A stretch of 64,000 nucleotides of DNA from Acorus gramineus (Eukaryota; Streptophyta; Magnoliopsida; Acorales; Acoraceae), in assembly GCA_030737835.1 (NCBI GenBank), contig CM060853.1, positions 17,108,895 to 17,172,894 of the forward strand, read 5' to 3'. The notes beneath the pieces were generated by a model. That model made no database searches, was not told where the DNA came from, and saw only the letters and a list, made by a program, of their open reading frames with translations. The position numbers were made by a program, and so were the translations under genes. Shown one piece after another: positions 32,369-47,100 of the stretch (the first letter of the stretch is position 1; each line of letters starts with the position of its first letter).

Positions 32369-35300
32369 GTGAATATTTTTGATCTGTCAACAGTTGGCTT
32401 TTCTGTTCGATAGTTGGAAAGTTGGGTTTTATAGGTGCTGGTTTTGATTCACATAAATAGGTGGGTTTTGTTTGTGGTCAAAGGGCTGTGGAGGTTGGGG
32501 ATGTTTGAGGGGGAAGAGAGGTTCTGTATAGGTGCTTCTTAGGAGACCAAAAGTTGGGTTTCTTTGAATAAACCTCAACAATACATTACCTTAGAGTCTC
32601 GTCTTCTTCTCATGTGCCCCAACATGTGTTCACTGAATATTCACAGCAAACTCACCAAAACACCACTATCTCTACTTTACATGTGTTTCAACATGAGATG
32701 AATTACAATCCATCAAACTACTCTCTCTTTTACCTTGACCAAAATGAATTTTAACACTTTTTCCCTAATCAAAGAGAGACCACCCAGATTTCATATTGGC
32801 TCCCTGATGTGGGTTTTGTTTTCAGTTCTCAAAATAATCTGTCAAACCAAATTTTCTCTAGCTTATGGAGTCAGTGTAATTTTTTTTTTTTTGTGGGTGT
32901 GTGTGTTCTATTATCTTGCCCTCCAATTTCATTTATGAATAGAAGTTTGCTTATGATATTTTTTGTTTCTGTTCTACTGTGTTTCATGTTTCAAACCTGG
33001 AAACTTTGATTCACCTATTTGTATAAATTTTGGTAGTTGAATATGTCAAAAAAAAAAAAAAAATTTCTGTTCAGTGAATTTATGTTAGATGGAATTAGTC
33101 CAATGTGGTTAAAAATGCATGTTTGTCAATTACTGTATTGTGTGGCTGCTTCTTATTATTTATGACTATCAATCCCATGTTCCTTCATCAAATGCATGTA
33201 AAACTTCAATGCCACAGGGGAAAAAATGTTTCTTATCAATATGTGGTTATTTGATGAGATCTGGAGGACCTATTCTGTGTATATTATTATATATAAAGTT
33301 AAGTAATCTGGAAAGATACATTAAAGACCTAGTTTTGGCTTTGGTCAAACTAGCGTCAAGATCTATTTTGAAAACTAGCCCATGCTATTGATTAGTCCTG
33401 AAATTAGATAATAAAAAAAAATTCATAACAAAAATGAAAATTGACGTCTCTTTTTTTTTTCAAACATGCTAATCACATGTTGATTGCAAAACCTCCCAGT
33501 GCAAACAAGATTTATAGAATAAGTCCATGAACAACCAACTTTATTTCTCGCTTGATGAGGACATCAGGTTGGGTTGGTTTTGGGTTGACGATTGGTTTGT
33601 TTAAAAAAACGTAACATTTAGGTGATGATTGTATAAGTATGGTTGTGATGTCTGATGAGGTGTTGACAGCTACTGTTCAGCTCTCTCTTTCTTTCTTTCA
33701 ATTGCTTATATGAATTTCCTCTTTCTTTTTTATTGTGCACCTCAATCAATTGCCACATTAGGATTGGAAAATGATTTGTTTGTCTTCTCTATACTGAACC
33801 TCATCGGATGAGGGATTCTTTCAATATATATGACATGTTTGAATGTTAGGAATTGATTAGAAACAAGAAGGGATTTGGGAAGCATAGGAGTAGGGAAGGA
33901 GGTTAGAAATCAGAGAGGATGGGGAACTTCAATTTGGCATTGGTGATTGTCACTGCAAAACAAAAGATTTTATATGTCCTTGTGATATCTTTTTGTACTG
34001 CACCGCATCATAACTTCCCTTCTTTATCCCAGTCATTGCACCGCATCATGTTATCTAGGTATTTCTATATGATGAACAGATTATTTAAATCATAAGATTT
34101 TAATTGTGTTCATCACTATCATACAACTCAGTGGATGTTCTAGATCAAAATCCCTGTTTTTTTTCCTTCTTATTTGATGGAACTTTTAATGGGTTTTAGG
34201 CTTCCAGTCTATTCAGGTATTTTAACTAATGCAAGCTTAGGTTATAATTATCTGATTTGTTTGTGTGGATGCTAGAGATTGACTTGAGTCTTGACTCTAT
34301 TGATTAAAACTAAATCATGCTTGCTATCTATGTATTTTGGATATTTATATGTATTTCCTACTATTCCATGTACTGATCAAAGAGAATAAAGCAACGTATG
34401 TTTCTGATACCGGAGACTAGTCTACTCATTACTCATTATACAATAAGCCTTATTTTGGTTAAAAATAAAATTTCAAGGAGATTGAATGTTACACAATGTA
34501 TAGAATAATAAGAATCCAATTAGAGATCTTCGTGTGGTTGGCTAATTCCTCATTTTATGTTGATTTATGTTGAGGTAAGTCTACTTTTTCATAAAATATG
34601 ATGATAGAATTCCCCAAATGAAAATAAGAATGAATATGGTTTCTCTTCATGAATAGTTGGTTTACTTTCTTCATCAAATGCTTATCTGATATATGATTGA
34701 AAAGACTTGATTTTTATTAATGTTTTTTTTTTTTGGTACTCCCTTCCTCTAAATATTTTATTGTCATAGATTTGTATTAATCAAGTAGTGAATGTTTGTT
34801 TGGATGAAGATGGGTGGAAACAAGCTTGAAATCCAAGAAAATCCTATGTCGGAGATTCATCAGGGCTTCTCAACTTAACCACATATTCAGTGCCCCGTGG
34901 AGTTGTTTTTTGGATTGGGGAATGTTGTACTATTTACAAGCTTTATGTATTGTATTATGACAAGATTATGTTTATTCAATATTCAATGGTCCCCAATCCC
35001 CATGCTATGGAAGTTTGTAATTTCTAGGTTTTTGAATGTGGTTTATGTACTATGCACATTCACCACTTTTTAAATAGACGTAAATTATTGGTTAATCTGT
35101 ATTGGCTTTCATGTGGAATTTCATTGTTCACTCTCTGAATTAGTGGTACATGTATTTCATGGAACAAATAAATAATTTTTTTATTGGGAAAAATAAGCAT
35201 TTTTTCAAGTCTTCAGCTAAACATTAAAATAGCATTCAACATTTATTAAATAGACTAAACTACCCTTGTAATAAACATTATTATTAAGTGGTGAACCAAA

Positions 35301-35534
35301 CACACTTATATGAATAAGTGCTTGTATTATCCGCTGAACCAAATAGTTTTTTTTTTCTTCGTCTGAATTGCATAAAATTATTATATAATCTGCACTTATA
35401 AATCAACACTTAAAATCAGCATTCCCGAACCAAACGCAGCTTTCCCCCTTTCTTTAACCGTTGAAAAATCAAGTTTTTGATGATTTCTGTTCGATTTGAT
35501 GCAGGTTTTGGTCATTTTTTTTTGTTGAGAAGTT

Positions 35535-38500
35535 ATGTACCCGTCGAGGGGCAATGCTGCATATGGGCAACAGCCCTATGGTTCTCAACAACCGTACGGG
35601 CAGATTGTAAGTACTCAATTTTATTGATCACTGATGTGTTTTTGTGGAAATTCAGAAATTGTATGGATCAAATGTGAGTCTCATATTTGACATAATTGGT
35701 GGATGTAGTCTGGCTCCGGTTATTCTGCAAATCCTGTCGGGGGTGGCCATGAGGGGGGTTCTCGGTCATCGTCTATCATGGGTGCTCCCCAAGAAACTGA
35801 TATGAGTGGTTATAGGAGTCAGTCCTTGCACGCTCAGTACGGGGGACAGTATACCTCAGTTTATGGGACGGCTTCTATGAGCAGCGTGCAGCAGGTGGTT
35901 ATTTGGCTTCTTTTTGGAATAATTAAATTGGTTCAATTTCTTATACGCGTTGCCACATTATTTGTTTTGGGTATATGCTAGTAATTTATTGCATTGTTAA
36001 TAATTTAATATAGTTGTATGATATCGGTTAGCCTTGACTGTTTGAGGGTGAAAAATGGAGAGCGACTGACACTTATTTTTCCCGAACCGATAGAATGATC
36101 GATGGAATTAGAATTAGGTGATTCTTTTTTGGTAGGTGAGTGCTTTTTTTTCCTCATTATATCTTCTCTTATCAACAAGAGTAAGGCTTAAATCCGGGTG
36201 CCTATACCTGCCAACGGGTGGTTCGATGGAATGAGGTGGTCCTTACACAACAATTCCTACAGAACGCATTCAGATGAGGATATTAAGCAATAGAAAGCCT
36301 TAATATGTTATCGATTCAACCTTTTGTGGGCTTGCCTGTGATCGCATATGCTTTCTTGTTTACATGTGCAAATTTTATCCATTTTTCAAGAGATTGCAAG
36401 TGCTTGTTGTGCATGCCTCTTCACCTTTAATAAGCATTGGCATTGATGTCGTATAACAGTATGGATCAACCTACAGATTTGGAATGATCCAACTTTGTCG
36501 AAAGTTCTATTTTCCACTCTACCAAATTATGCTATTTCTGTGTTCCATGAGCCTCACTCTATCCTGTTTTGACGAACCGAATCTTACCTATTGCGCTATT
36601 TAGAGGTGAAACAATTAGTTAAAATCCTTTTTATCATATCATTGTGTAGAGTATAATAAAGATCACTCTCTTTCAATTCATCTTCTTCAAAAGCTGAACG
36701 GATTTTAAATAAATAAAAAAACTCAACGGATCACCACTTACTTAGTGGAATTGACTTTCAAATTCCTTGAGTTTCACTGGAAAGGCCACGAACAATCTAT
36801 TCAACATGTTTAACAAGTCTTCATTTTATTGCATTTGACATTATTATTATGAGAACTTTTTCCTACCTTACTCTAGACTTCCTTGAGTTTCACATTTTTT
36901 TCATCATTTCGTGCATGATGTTGCTACATGATATATTCTTCCAGAGAGAATAAGAATATGATCATGTTGATTTGTTTTCTGTTGATTTTCTCTTTGTTAT
37001 CGCTGTGTTTATTTTTGGGCCTTTATACCTCACTCTAGCAGTCTACCTTTGAAGGAGAATCTAATGATTATGTAGTGTCAAAATTCTTTATTAAGTCCAT
37101 CAACGAAGCAATATGTATCAGTTAATTTAATATCAATATCCTATTCTAAATATTTCGGATACGTATTTTAATATTTGAATTTCAAATTACTTCATATTTG
37201 GAGTGGATAAAAATATCTAGGCACTAAGTTTTCTTGTTTCCTTGATATTTGGGGCAATCAAACAATTAATTGAGGATGGAAGAAGATGCACAGAGAGAGA
37301 GTATTTGCTGTTGATTTTTATGATTTTCATATTCTGTTTTCCCACTGAGTTTGTGGTTGCATGAGAGGGTAGTCTGATGACCACTAATACTGTGGAGTGA
37401 AGTATTTGTTGTGGACGTCATGGCATCAATGATTAAGAAACAGTTTTGGTCTTTACAGCTTTCTGGAGTGGCGGGTCAAGGTGTAGGATCATCCAGTATC
37501 CAGGGTCGTACTGGATATGCTTCAGGCCCCGCAGACTCTTCTAAGTTTCCATCTGCTGGCCTGGGATCAAGCTTGGGATCGAATAATGAGGACTTCCTCT
37601 CCTCTTCCAACCTTGGATATGGCTATAAAGGCGACCAGTACGCCCCAGGAAAAGGCTCGGATTATGCTTCAGTAGACAGACGGCTTTATGGCGAACACCA
37701 GAGTTCCCTTTTTGGAAGGGATTTGCAGAATGAATCAGCTAGAAGATACACAGATATCTCCGCACATGGGTACCAAAAGCAGGTTTGCATTGTAGGAATC
37801 TATGTATTCAGTTTTCTGTTTGGTCGCATCACCCACATACATGTATATACATACATATGCATATCGACATGTGTACATATGTGTTGTGTATGTTTGTTTT
37901 TTGTGTGTGTTCTCATCTGCTAAATATTAATGGAAAAAGCTGTTATCTCACCACTTTTCTATTTGTTTCGTCATTGCAACAGTCTGAGATGCTTGACCAT
38001 GATGATCAGGTATTTAATTTGATTTAATTCATTCAAGTATTGTCATGCATGATGGTTCTAATTTTGATTAATTATAAATTTTCTGCTAGGCTGCATTACT
38101 TCGGAAACAACAGATGCTTACAGCTCAATCGTTGCAAACGGGACAGGATATGAGGTATTTTTTGAGTAATTGCTATATGAGATTACCAGATATTGTTGTG
38201 TGACTTTCATTATTTGCCATTTTTCCAAAAAATGATCTCATTATTATTTCATATAATTTTCTTGAGGGCTTGTGGTTCTAAATCCAAGACTGGCAACATC
38301 ACTATAAATGTCTTGTAGATGTAGTTCGCCACATTAGTTCTTTCCCTTCAAATCAGTGATATCAGCCCCTTTCTGTTTTCTGGGGAATGTAATATTTCTT
38401 ATCCCACTGAGTAGAATGCATTTCTGGCAGACCGGTTGATTATCTTGCAGCCCGGGGTGCTTCTGTTCGTCATGTACCCCAAGATCTTAGCCCTTATGGT

Positions 38501-41096
38501 GGAAGAATGGATGCTGATCCTCGCAATCTATCCATTCTTGGTAGTTCTCCGTATGCTGGACAGCATCCACCTTCTGCTATAGGTGGAGCTCCAAGGAGAA
38601 ATGTTGACAATCTCATTTATGCACAAGGATCATCAAGCTCAGGTTATGGGGTGGGCTTGCCACCTGGCCGGGATTACATTGCAGCAAAAGGGCTCCATGG
38701 CACACCGCTGGAGTCAGATTATTCTGGAAGCCTACTAGCACGCAGTGCCCATCCAAGCGCAAAAGATGAACGAAGGAATGATAGAGATGCATTTCACCGT
38801 GAACCTGATACTCGGGAGGTGGAACGTCGTAGGGATCATGCACGCGAGAGAGAACGGGAGCGGGAAAGGGTGGAGCGAGAACGCGAACGGGAACGGGAAC
38901 GGGCACGGGAACGAGAACGTGAACGAGAACGAGACCGAGAAAGACAACGGGAAAGGGATCGTCTGCTGGAGCGTCGCGACAAGGAGAAAGATCGAGACCA
39001 TAAACGTATCACTGAACCTCGGCTTGGTCGAACTCCACCGCTTGGACGGACTCCACCGCTTGGACGGACTCCACCGCTTGGACGAACTCCACCGAAGATC
39101 GTGAGAGATCGCCGGGATCCTTCATTGATAAAGGATGAAAGATCTCTACTGCGAGACACCCCACATCGTGAAGCTTTGCATAGGTGGACCTTGATGTTTT
39201 CTTTGCGTCCTACTATAGTTATGAACAGATTGCTGCTTCATTTATGGTGCAGTGTTCTTAAACTAACTTTGTGCTCTGTTATGCTGAAGGCGACACTCAC
39301 CTGTTAAGGAAAAACGGAGAGAATATATCTGCAAGGTAAAACTATTCAAGGAACTGGTGTGATAATGGTGTTGGGGTTGGGCACTTGGTCATCATGTGGC
39401 TTTGGAACTGAGGGCAATTATAGATTCAGATTTTCTTTCTTTGAAATCGTTTTTCTTTGGAACATTGTTTAGAAGTTCCATCGTTCTTCCTTATTCTTGG
39501 GATTCTTAATGTTCAATTTTATTTTTCCAGGTTATCTTTTTCACTCTATTTGATAGACATATAGGTCATCATACAGTCCTTGTTTCGGTATAGACACTGT
39601 TCTTCTTGGGTCTTATTGCCAAGAATGTCACAGTTTGTTTGTGAAATTTTGAGCTTGCCGCTTGATTCCAGATCCTTTTCCTGTGTTTAGAATATTAGAC
39701 TTTCCCATTGAAGGTGGTGTACCCAAGGAAGTGCTTTTATGAATGCACTCACTTGAGAATATGAGTCTTGCATGTTTGTAATTGATGTCTAAGTGCTATT
39801 TTATGTGATGGGTTTATGTCTATTATTATAGCAAACTATCTTGCAAGTTGCAAGCTATTTCATGTGATGGGTCCTTGGGGTTGGTTCTTATCTTTTTAGA
39901 AGTGATCTTGCCTTCCATCTTTTTGGATGTTCTCCGTCAATATGCTTTTTTTTTTTTAAATATCCCAACTTACCACAAATAAAACAATATCCTTCATCGG
40001 CGCTACATGAAAAATTATAATACATATATATATAGAGTTTGTTTCACCTTAATTTACTGTTGTGGTACTTGCAGGTTCATCCCTTCTGTTTGGTTGATGC
40101 TGAGAGGGACTACCTTTCTATAAATAAACGATATCCCAGGCTGTCGATCTCTCCTGAATTTTCGAAGGTATGATTTCTTACTTGGTCAATGCTCTCTTGT
40201 GACGAGGGCAAATAACTATATCTGTATTGATTGATCTTTAGGTTATTTGGTACTGGCCAAAAGAGAACCTCAATATCTCGTTCCATACTCCTGTCAGGTA
40301 TTGCTTTTCTCGATGACTTATTATTTTCTGGAGTATCCATCAGTCATTAGATCCTTGAATTCATATGATTTATAGTCCTCCCCTATTGGGGGAAGCTGAG
40401 GAGTAAGTTCAAAAGAACATAAAATGGTAGAATATTTTATCAGGATATGTTGTATAAAAAGTCTGGCTTGCTAATAACTGCATATTTAAGGGAGATGGGC
40501 AAGTGACAATTGATGGTTTTAGGGAGAGAAGGTTGGCAGGAGAAAAATAAGCAGACTTGAATTGAGGTAGTTAGAAAGAAATAAGAAGTATTAAACTGTG
40601 ATTTGGATGATGGATGATAAACTTTACTCTGTTGAGTTCTTCTAGGAACTTATGGCATCCTAGGTTTTATAAATATTACTTAAATATTTGAGAATAGGCT
40701 AGTTTGACACATACATAAATTTATGTATGTGCTTTTGTTTATCTATCATATATAGTATCATATAGATTAGATGATTTTTTTTTCTTCATAATTCATCTAA
40801 TGTTTTTTTTATTTGAGGTGTTTCTTGCCAAATATATGGGGCCTTAAGTTTATTGGTTCCCCCATCCTGTTCATCTCATGATTTTGATTTCTGCTTGTAC
40901 ACAATATGGACTTCTGAATCACTGAAGAGCATTATGTCCTGACATCACTGTGTGTCTTTGAGCAGCTTCGAGCATGACCTTGTTGAAGTAGGTGGGAAAA
41001 CTGAACAAAAGGAGTTATCCACAGAGCCAGGGACAGAGGAAACAGGGAAAGCAAAACATGGTACTGTTTGGAATTCCAAGGTAAGCTTTAATTGAA

Positions 41097-41154
<58 letters not shown>

Positions 41155-44100
41155 CATATATTGATTATTGGTGATTGTAAAGCATCCCTTTAAGTGTGAT
41201 TTGATATGTAAGCTGCCTAACTGCCTGTTCTCGGAGATTGTGACTGAACAATTTGCTGGCAGCTTTATGAATTTTCTATCATCACCATGTCCCATGTCCT
41301 ATCATGACCAACTCACCATATAAATAAGTCTCAAATTGTTATTTATCCAGGATGCTAAGATTTCTCTCTTCTTTTTTCCATGCAAGTATTGATTCTAGAT
41401 TTATAGTCTATTGCCACTTCGTATAAGTTGAAGTCACCTTCTGTCCACACTCGTTGGTGATTTTGTTTTGAAGCATCCACCCAGTATATTATGATTTCGT
41501 TTTTTTTTTTTTACGTATTAATTTATTTATTATTTTATTTTTATCTACTTTGCTATATGATCATCTCAGGCACATGCGATCCTTCTCTTAATGTTCAACT
41601 TTCCTTTCCGGAACACAAGTCTCTTGCTAATGTTGAATTATTTTCTCCATTTAATTATTGGTTATCATCACTTTGTTTTCTTCTCTGTTTGTATTGTTTC
41701 TCTTATTTTAAAGAAACTGTGTCTTATGTGTGCACTCTAAAGTATTTTCACAACATCAAGTAATACTTGTCCTGACAGCTGTTTTTACTCATCTATAGTT
41801 AGTGAAACCAGTTTTAATCCTAGGAGGTAGAGCATCTCTTCATCTCAAAAAGACAATTTCTTATCAATTGTTCCTGTGTTGCTGTCCCTATGTATAGTTG
41901 CTGATGTTAATATCGTACACCACCTTTTCCAACATCTCTGGTTTTCTGATGGTAAACGTTTTTCAGTTATCCATGTACTTAGATTCAGTTATAGAAATTC
42001 TGGCTCTCATGCCTCTTGTTGATGTTGGATTGCTATAATGATTTTCAGGGGACATGCTTACATTTCCTAACATTTATGCTTGTGGATTTTTTTACCTAGA
42101 ACGTCTGGATTTCATGCCTCTTGTTACTCTCCTTGTTGCCATATGTTGGATTGCTAATGTGCATAGTTCAAAAATATGTGCGGACCGCATGTGCGGTGGG
42201 GTCCGCACACAGCATATGCGGCCGCATGTACTGTACATGCGGCCGCACTTTGGTTTAGGAAGCGTTCGAACGCCTTCCTATATTTTTTTTTTAAAACAAA
42301 AAGTACACAGGCCGTTTGAATGGGTGTTCGAACGGCCTCGGGCTTTTAAGATGGTTCAGCCCTAAACTCTTCCCATTCTTCTCTCTCACATTCCCTTTGA
42401 ACCCAAAGCCCCCAAATCCTTCTAAACCCCTTTTATTTTCATCAAATCTTTCTTTCAAATCCTCCCAAATCTTCCTATATCACATCCAAATCCCTTCAAA
42501 CACCATTACCGGGAACATGCTTACATTTTCGAGCATCCTTGCTTGTGTATTTTTTTACCTAAGTGCAACTCCTTGTTGTGTATTGGCTTTTGGAAAATAT
42601 TCATTTTTCTATGTATCTTTCCTTTTTTTCACCATAGGACCTGGGATGCGACTTCCCTTTCTCATGCATCCTACTCATGTTTCCTTTCTTTCCCTAAATT
42701 TTTCAACATGCATGTTGACAAATTTTGTTTCTAATGGGAGATGTAGATATATCTGTACATTCACATTCATGGGCTGTTATATATATGTTGGGAGGCTCAG
42801 ATACATTCAGTCATTCAGATTCATGGACTATATCATTAAACAATAAAATCTTAACTTGTTGGCATGGAAATGCTTATCGTTGCAATAAAGCCTGTTTGTG
42901 CTTGGAGAATGGTAGTTTTTTTTATCAACAACATGGCTGCCAAAGCAATATAAACAGTGATTTATGTGATTTTTTTGTTATAATGTTTTTGTTGGATTTC
43001 ATTATATATGAAGACATGTTTGATACTAACCTAACAAAATAAAGATCATAAGTTGTAGAAACTGTGTTGCAGTTTTGCTCAAATATATTTTCAGGCTGAC
43101 CCAGATGAATGGGACAAGGATTAATGGCAATGGTTTGGGTAGTAGCCACTGCTTAGGCTTTTTGTGCGATAAAGTTATGTAATTTTGTTTGTCTTGAGCC
43201 ATATTAGTTTGGCAATAAAATGAATATGGAAGGTCGATGTTTGAAAACCAAAAGGGCCATCTTAATTATAGCCTTTGCACTTGTTAGCTACATTTTTTTC
43301 ATATTGGTTTCTGCTTATAGTTAATTAATGATTTGATATTTTTTTTTAAATGAAAATGGTTGGCATCTGGCCCATCATAAATTCATATTGTTCACACTTT
43401 TTAGCTACATTTTTTCCATATTAATGATTTGATAATATGTCCATAAATTCGTGGAATATAATATGTGGCCATCTTTGAGTTTGCTCAATATTATAACAGA
43501 AAATAATATTTCTGCCTCTCTTCCCTTATGCAGGTTATTTTAATGAGTGGAATCAGCAATGATGCTCTGGAGGAACTGTGTAACGAGAAAAGCACTGAGG
43601 GTAGGATAGCCCATTTTAATAATCTTTTGAGGTTTGCTGTTATCAGGAAGGATCGTTCTTTTATGACAATTGGCGGCCCTTGGAATGTTGCTGTTGATGG
43701 TGGTGATCCAGCAGTTGATGGATCTTGTTTGATTCATACAGCTCTCAGGTTCATGCTGCTACAACACATATTTGTTATGAAATAGGAGGCATTGTGTTTT
43801 TAAGATAATGAATGGAGTTTTGAAGAAAAGCCCATTTTTTTGTTTTCTTTTCTGTTATAGATATGTGAAGGATATAGCACAGCTAGATTTACACAATTGC
43901 CAGCATTGGAATCGCTTGCTTGAGGTATTTTCTATTGCACTATTATGTTATAGTTATGTTTCCCAAATCTTTTTATTCGTCTTTTTCATCTATGGATAGC
44001 CACTGACTGCATTTATGCATTTAATTTGTGTAATGTTTTAATTAATGGTAAGCTAGAACTATTCTTGACTTAAATTTCTGTGTAAATCAATATATGCAGA

Positions 44101-47100
44101 TACACTATGACAGAGTTGGCAAGGATGGGCTCTTCAGCCATAAAGAGATTACTGTGTTGTTTATTCCAGACTTGTCCGCCTGTCTTCCTTCTGTGGATGA
44201 ATGGCAAAAGCAATGGATTGCTTACAAGAAGAACTTAACTGAAAAGGAAAGGCGACTGGCCTCGAAAAAGGAGGTTCGATGCTGGTTAATTGCAGTGTAT
44301 ATATTTTTATTATTAAATGAACTAGTGATTCACTTCATTTTTTGTCTTTTTTCTAGAAGTCCAGTGTGAAAGAAGAGGTTACTCAAGGTATGGCTGGTAA
44401 AATTGAAAAAACAGCATAATCAAATCAGTGATTGGGATTATGTTGATTTTTTCTTTGTTTGATTAGAAAATTCTTTGGATCATAGTTTTAACTTTTAAGT
44501 CTCATATATGTAGGGAAACCAAGCCCTCCAAAGTCTGAGAAATATGTTGGTTCTGCAAAAGACATCAAAGTTGAAGACCTTCAAGGAAATAATGAGAAAG
44601 ATAAAAAGGAAGGGCTTGATAATATGGACTGTGAAGTGGCAACTGATATTAGTAAAGACAGGTTGATTAGGGGTGACCAGAATGAGTCCTTAAAAAGTGT
44701 GGCTGAGCAGAATGAGGAAGAAACTTCAGCATCTTGTAAAGAAGAAGAAATGAAGGGTAACAAAATGAGTGGGGGTAATAACAGAAATGAGAAAACAGAT
44801 TCATCTGAAATAAAGGTGGTCCAAAAAACAGGTAAGAAGAGAGTGGTTAAGAAGACAATGAAGGGAAAGGTTGCAGTCAAGAAAGTAACTTCAGGGAACA
44901 CAAGTAAATGTCAAGAGAAACTGGAGGAGCTGGATACTGTGAATAAGCAAAACATATCAGAAGCCATTGAGCAACAAAATGTTACTTCTGCTAGTTCAGG
45001 TGCTGTGAAAACATTTGTGAGGAAGAAAACTGTGAAGAGGGTGCCTGCTGGAAAGATGATTCAGAAGGACGAGACAACCAGCAATGATGGTGCACAAAAT
45101 GAAAAGAAACCAAAGGAGGAAGCTGAAAGTCAAGAGGGTGAGCTGAAGCGCAAAAATGAACCAGGGAAAGAAACTGGTACAAGAAAAATTGTGAAGAGGA
45201 AGATTGTCAGAAGAGTTCCCAAAAAGAAGGTTATTGAGGGTGAAGACAAGAGTGTGAGTGAAAGCAACCAGGATAAGATGGTAGAGGAAAATTTTGTTAC
45301 ACAGCATGCAAAAGAAGTGGAAGATGCAAAGATACAAATAAAAAATGTTGAGCAGCACCCAATCGGGGTAAGTAAATTTGAAAGTAAGGTTGGTGTTAAT
45401 GATGTTGGAAAGGAATTGGAGGATGGTCATGATGAGATAATAGGAGGCAGATCAGTTGAGGAGGATATAAAGGGAAGAGAGAGTGATTCCAAGAGTAACA
45501 AGGATAAGGAAGTTAGGAAGCAGAAGGAATCAAACAATCATGATCAAGATGGGAAGAAAGGCGACTCAAAAGATGATAAAGAAAAGAAAACCAAGTATGA
45601 CTCTGACCGAAGTTTGAGCAAAGAAGTCAGGAAGAAAGAAAAGTCAGAAGAGCCTCCCCAACATCCTGGTTTTTTTCTCCGAACAAAATGGAGCAAGGAA
45701 TCTAAAGTAAGTTGATTCTTATGTTCTCGTGCTGAAATTCTTAATGCAATATTATCATGTTTCTGTGTTGAATGCTTAATGCAAACTTATCAAGTGAAAT
45801 AATTTTATTGAGGAACTTCATTTGTAGATGCGGTTGATGACACTATCATTGGATGGGCTCCTGGATTACAATGACAAAGATATTGCGGAATCCACATTCG
45901 AGGTTTGCATTCTCATTCCCTTAATTACTCCTTTGTAAGACAAGAGTTCATAGATTGTTTTGTCTGGTCATTATTGTTCTTCCCATTTATTTCTGTTTGA
46001 ATGCAGTGTCATGGTGAAAGAGGATAAGCGCTATATGTATTGCTTTGACTTGTTCTATTATCACACACTGCTGGTTCTCTGCCATTTTCACTGACATTTT
46101 TATACATCCTGATTGCGAACATGTGCAAGGAACTTGTTTGATGATCTCATCTATTTTAATTTTGGACGGTCAATGTTTTTATATTGTTGTTGATCTATTT
46201 TAAATTATACACCTGAACATTGTCAACTAACTTGTTTTGGTCTCAGGAACACTCATCACATGATGGGAGAAAAATATTTTTTTTTACACAAAAAGTAGAT
46301 TAATTTGGGAACTTCCTTCTCAAAATATGTTAAGGCATTCTTGCTAAAGAGGATTTTTTTTGGTGAATATGGGTGCTGTTGAGAGAATTTAATTTTAGCG
46401 ACACTCCCTCTTCAATTTTATATATTATTTTATCAAAAGTGTTTCACATGCCTTTCCTTTTAGAAAAAGGGATTCATATGTGGTCTTTTATCCTGTGCTA
46501 TTTGGTCATAGTTTGTAGCTTAAATGGGAATGCTAATCTAGTCTCTTTATTTTAATGTTTTGCATATTTTGATGTTCTTCTTATTGGTCATCTGCTTCCT
46601 GCAGCTTTCTTTATGTGCTGAATCACTTTATGAAATGCTCCAATACCAAATGGGTTGTCGCCTCCTTTCTTTTCTTGAGGTAATTTGGAGAAAAATGTTA
46701 TGCTGTCATATCATTCGTACTATCTTATATGAACTAGCTTATACTAATGGTATATGCTATCTCTATACAGAAATTGTACATTAGATGTGTTATAAAGAGG
46801 AACAAACGCAAAAGAGAAAGCAATGAAAACCCGGATAAGGACAAAGAAAAGTCCTCACAAAAGAGGCCAAAGATAGTTGAGGAGCCTCCTCAAAATAATG
46901 ATACTGATGAACTAAAAACCATGAAATCTGAAATCCCAGATTCTGGAAAGACATTGGCTAAAGATGATGGTTCTGTAGCTGAGCAAGTTGAATCCAAGAA
47001 AGAGACAGATGATGAGCCTGAGAAAGAAACTGAGGAGCCTGAGGAAGAAGCTGAGGAGCCTGAAGAAGAACCTGAGGAAGAAATTGAGGAAACTGAGGAA

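Noticed and set aside
38613-39159. Antisense and shifted frames over exon 6 (RSRSRS, FPFPFP, GNGNGN)
   Set aside because: Products of the six-base periodic Arg-Glu codon array.
41491-43149. Several hydrophobic frames within intron 10 of the RSA1-like gene
   Set aside because: T-rich intronic DNA; no conserved motif, and the flanking exons splice together in frame without them.
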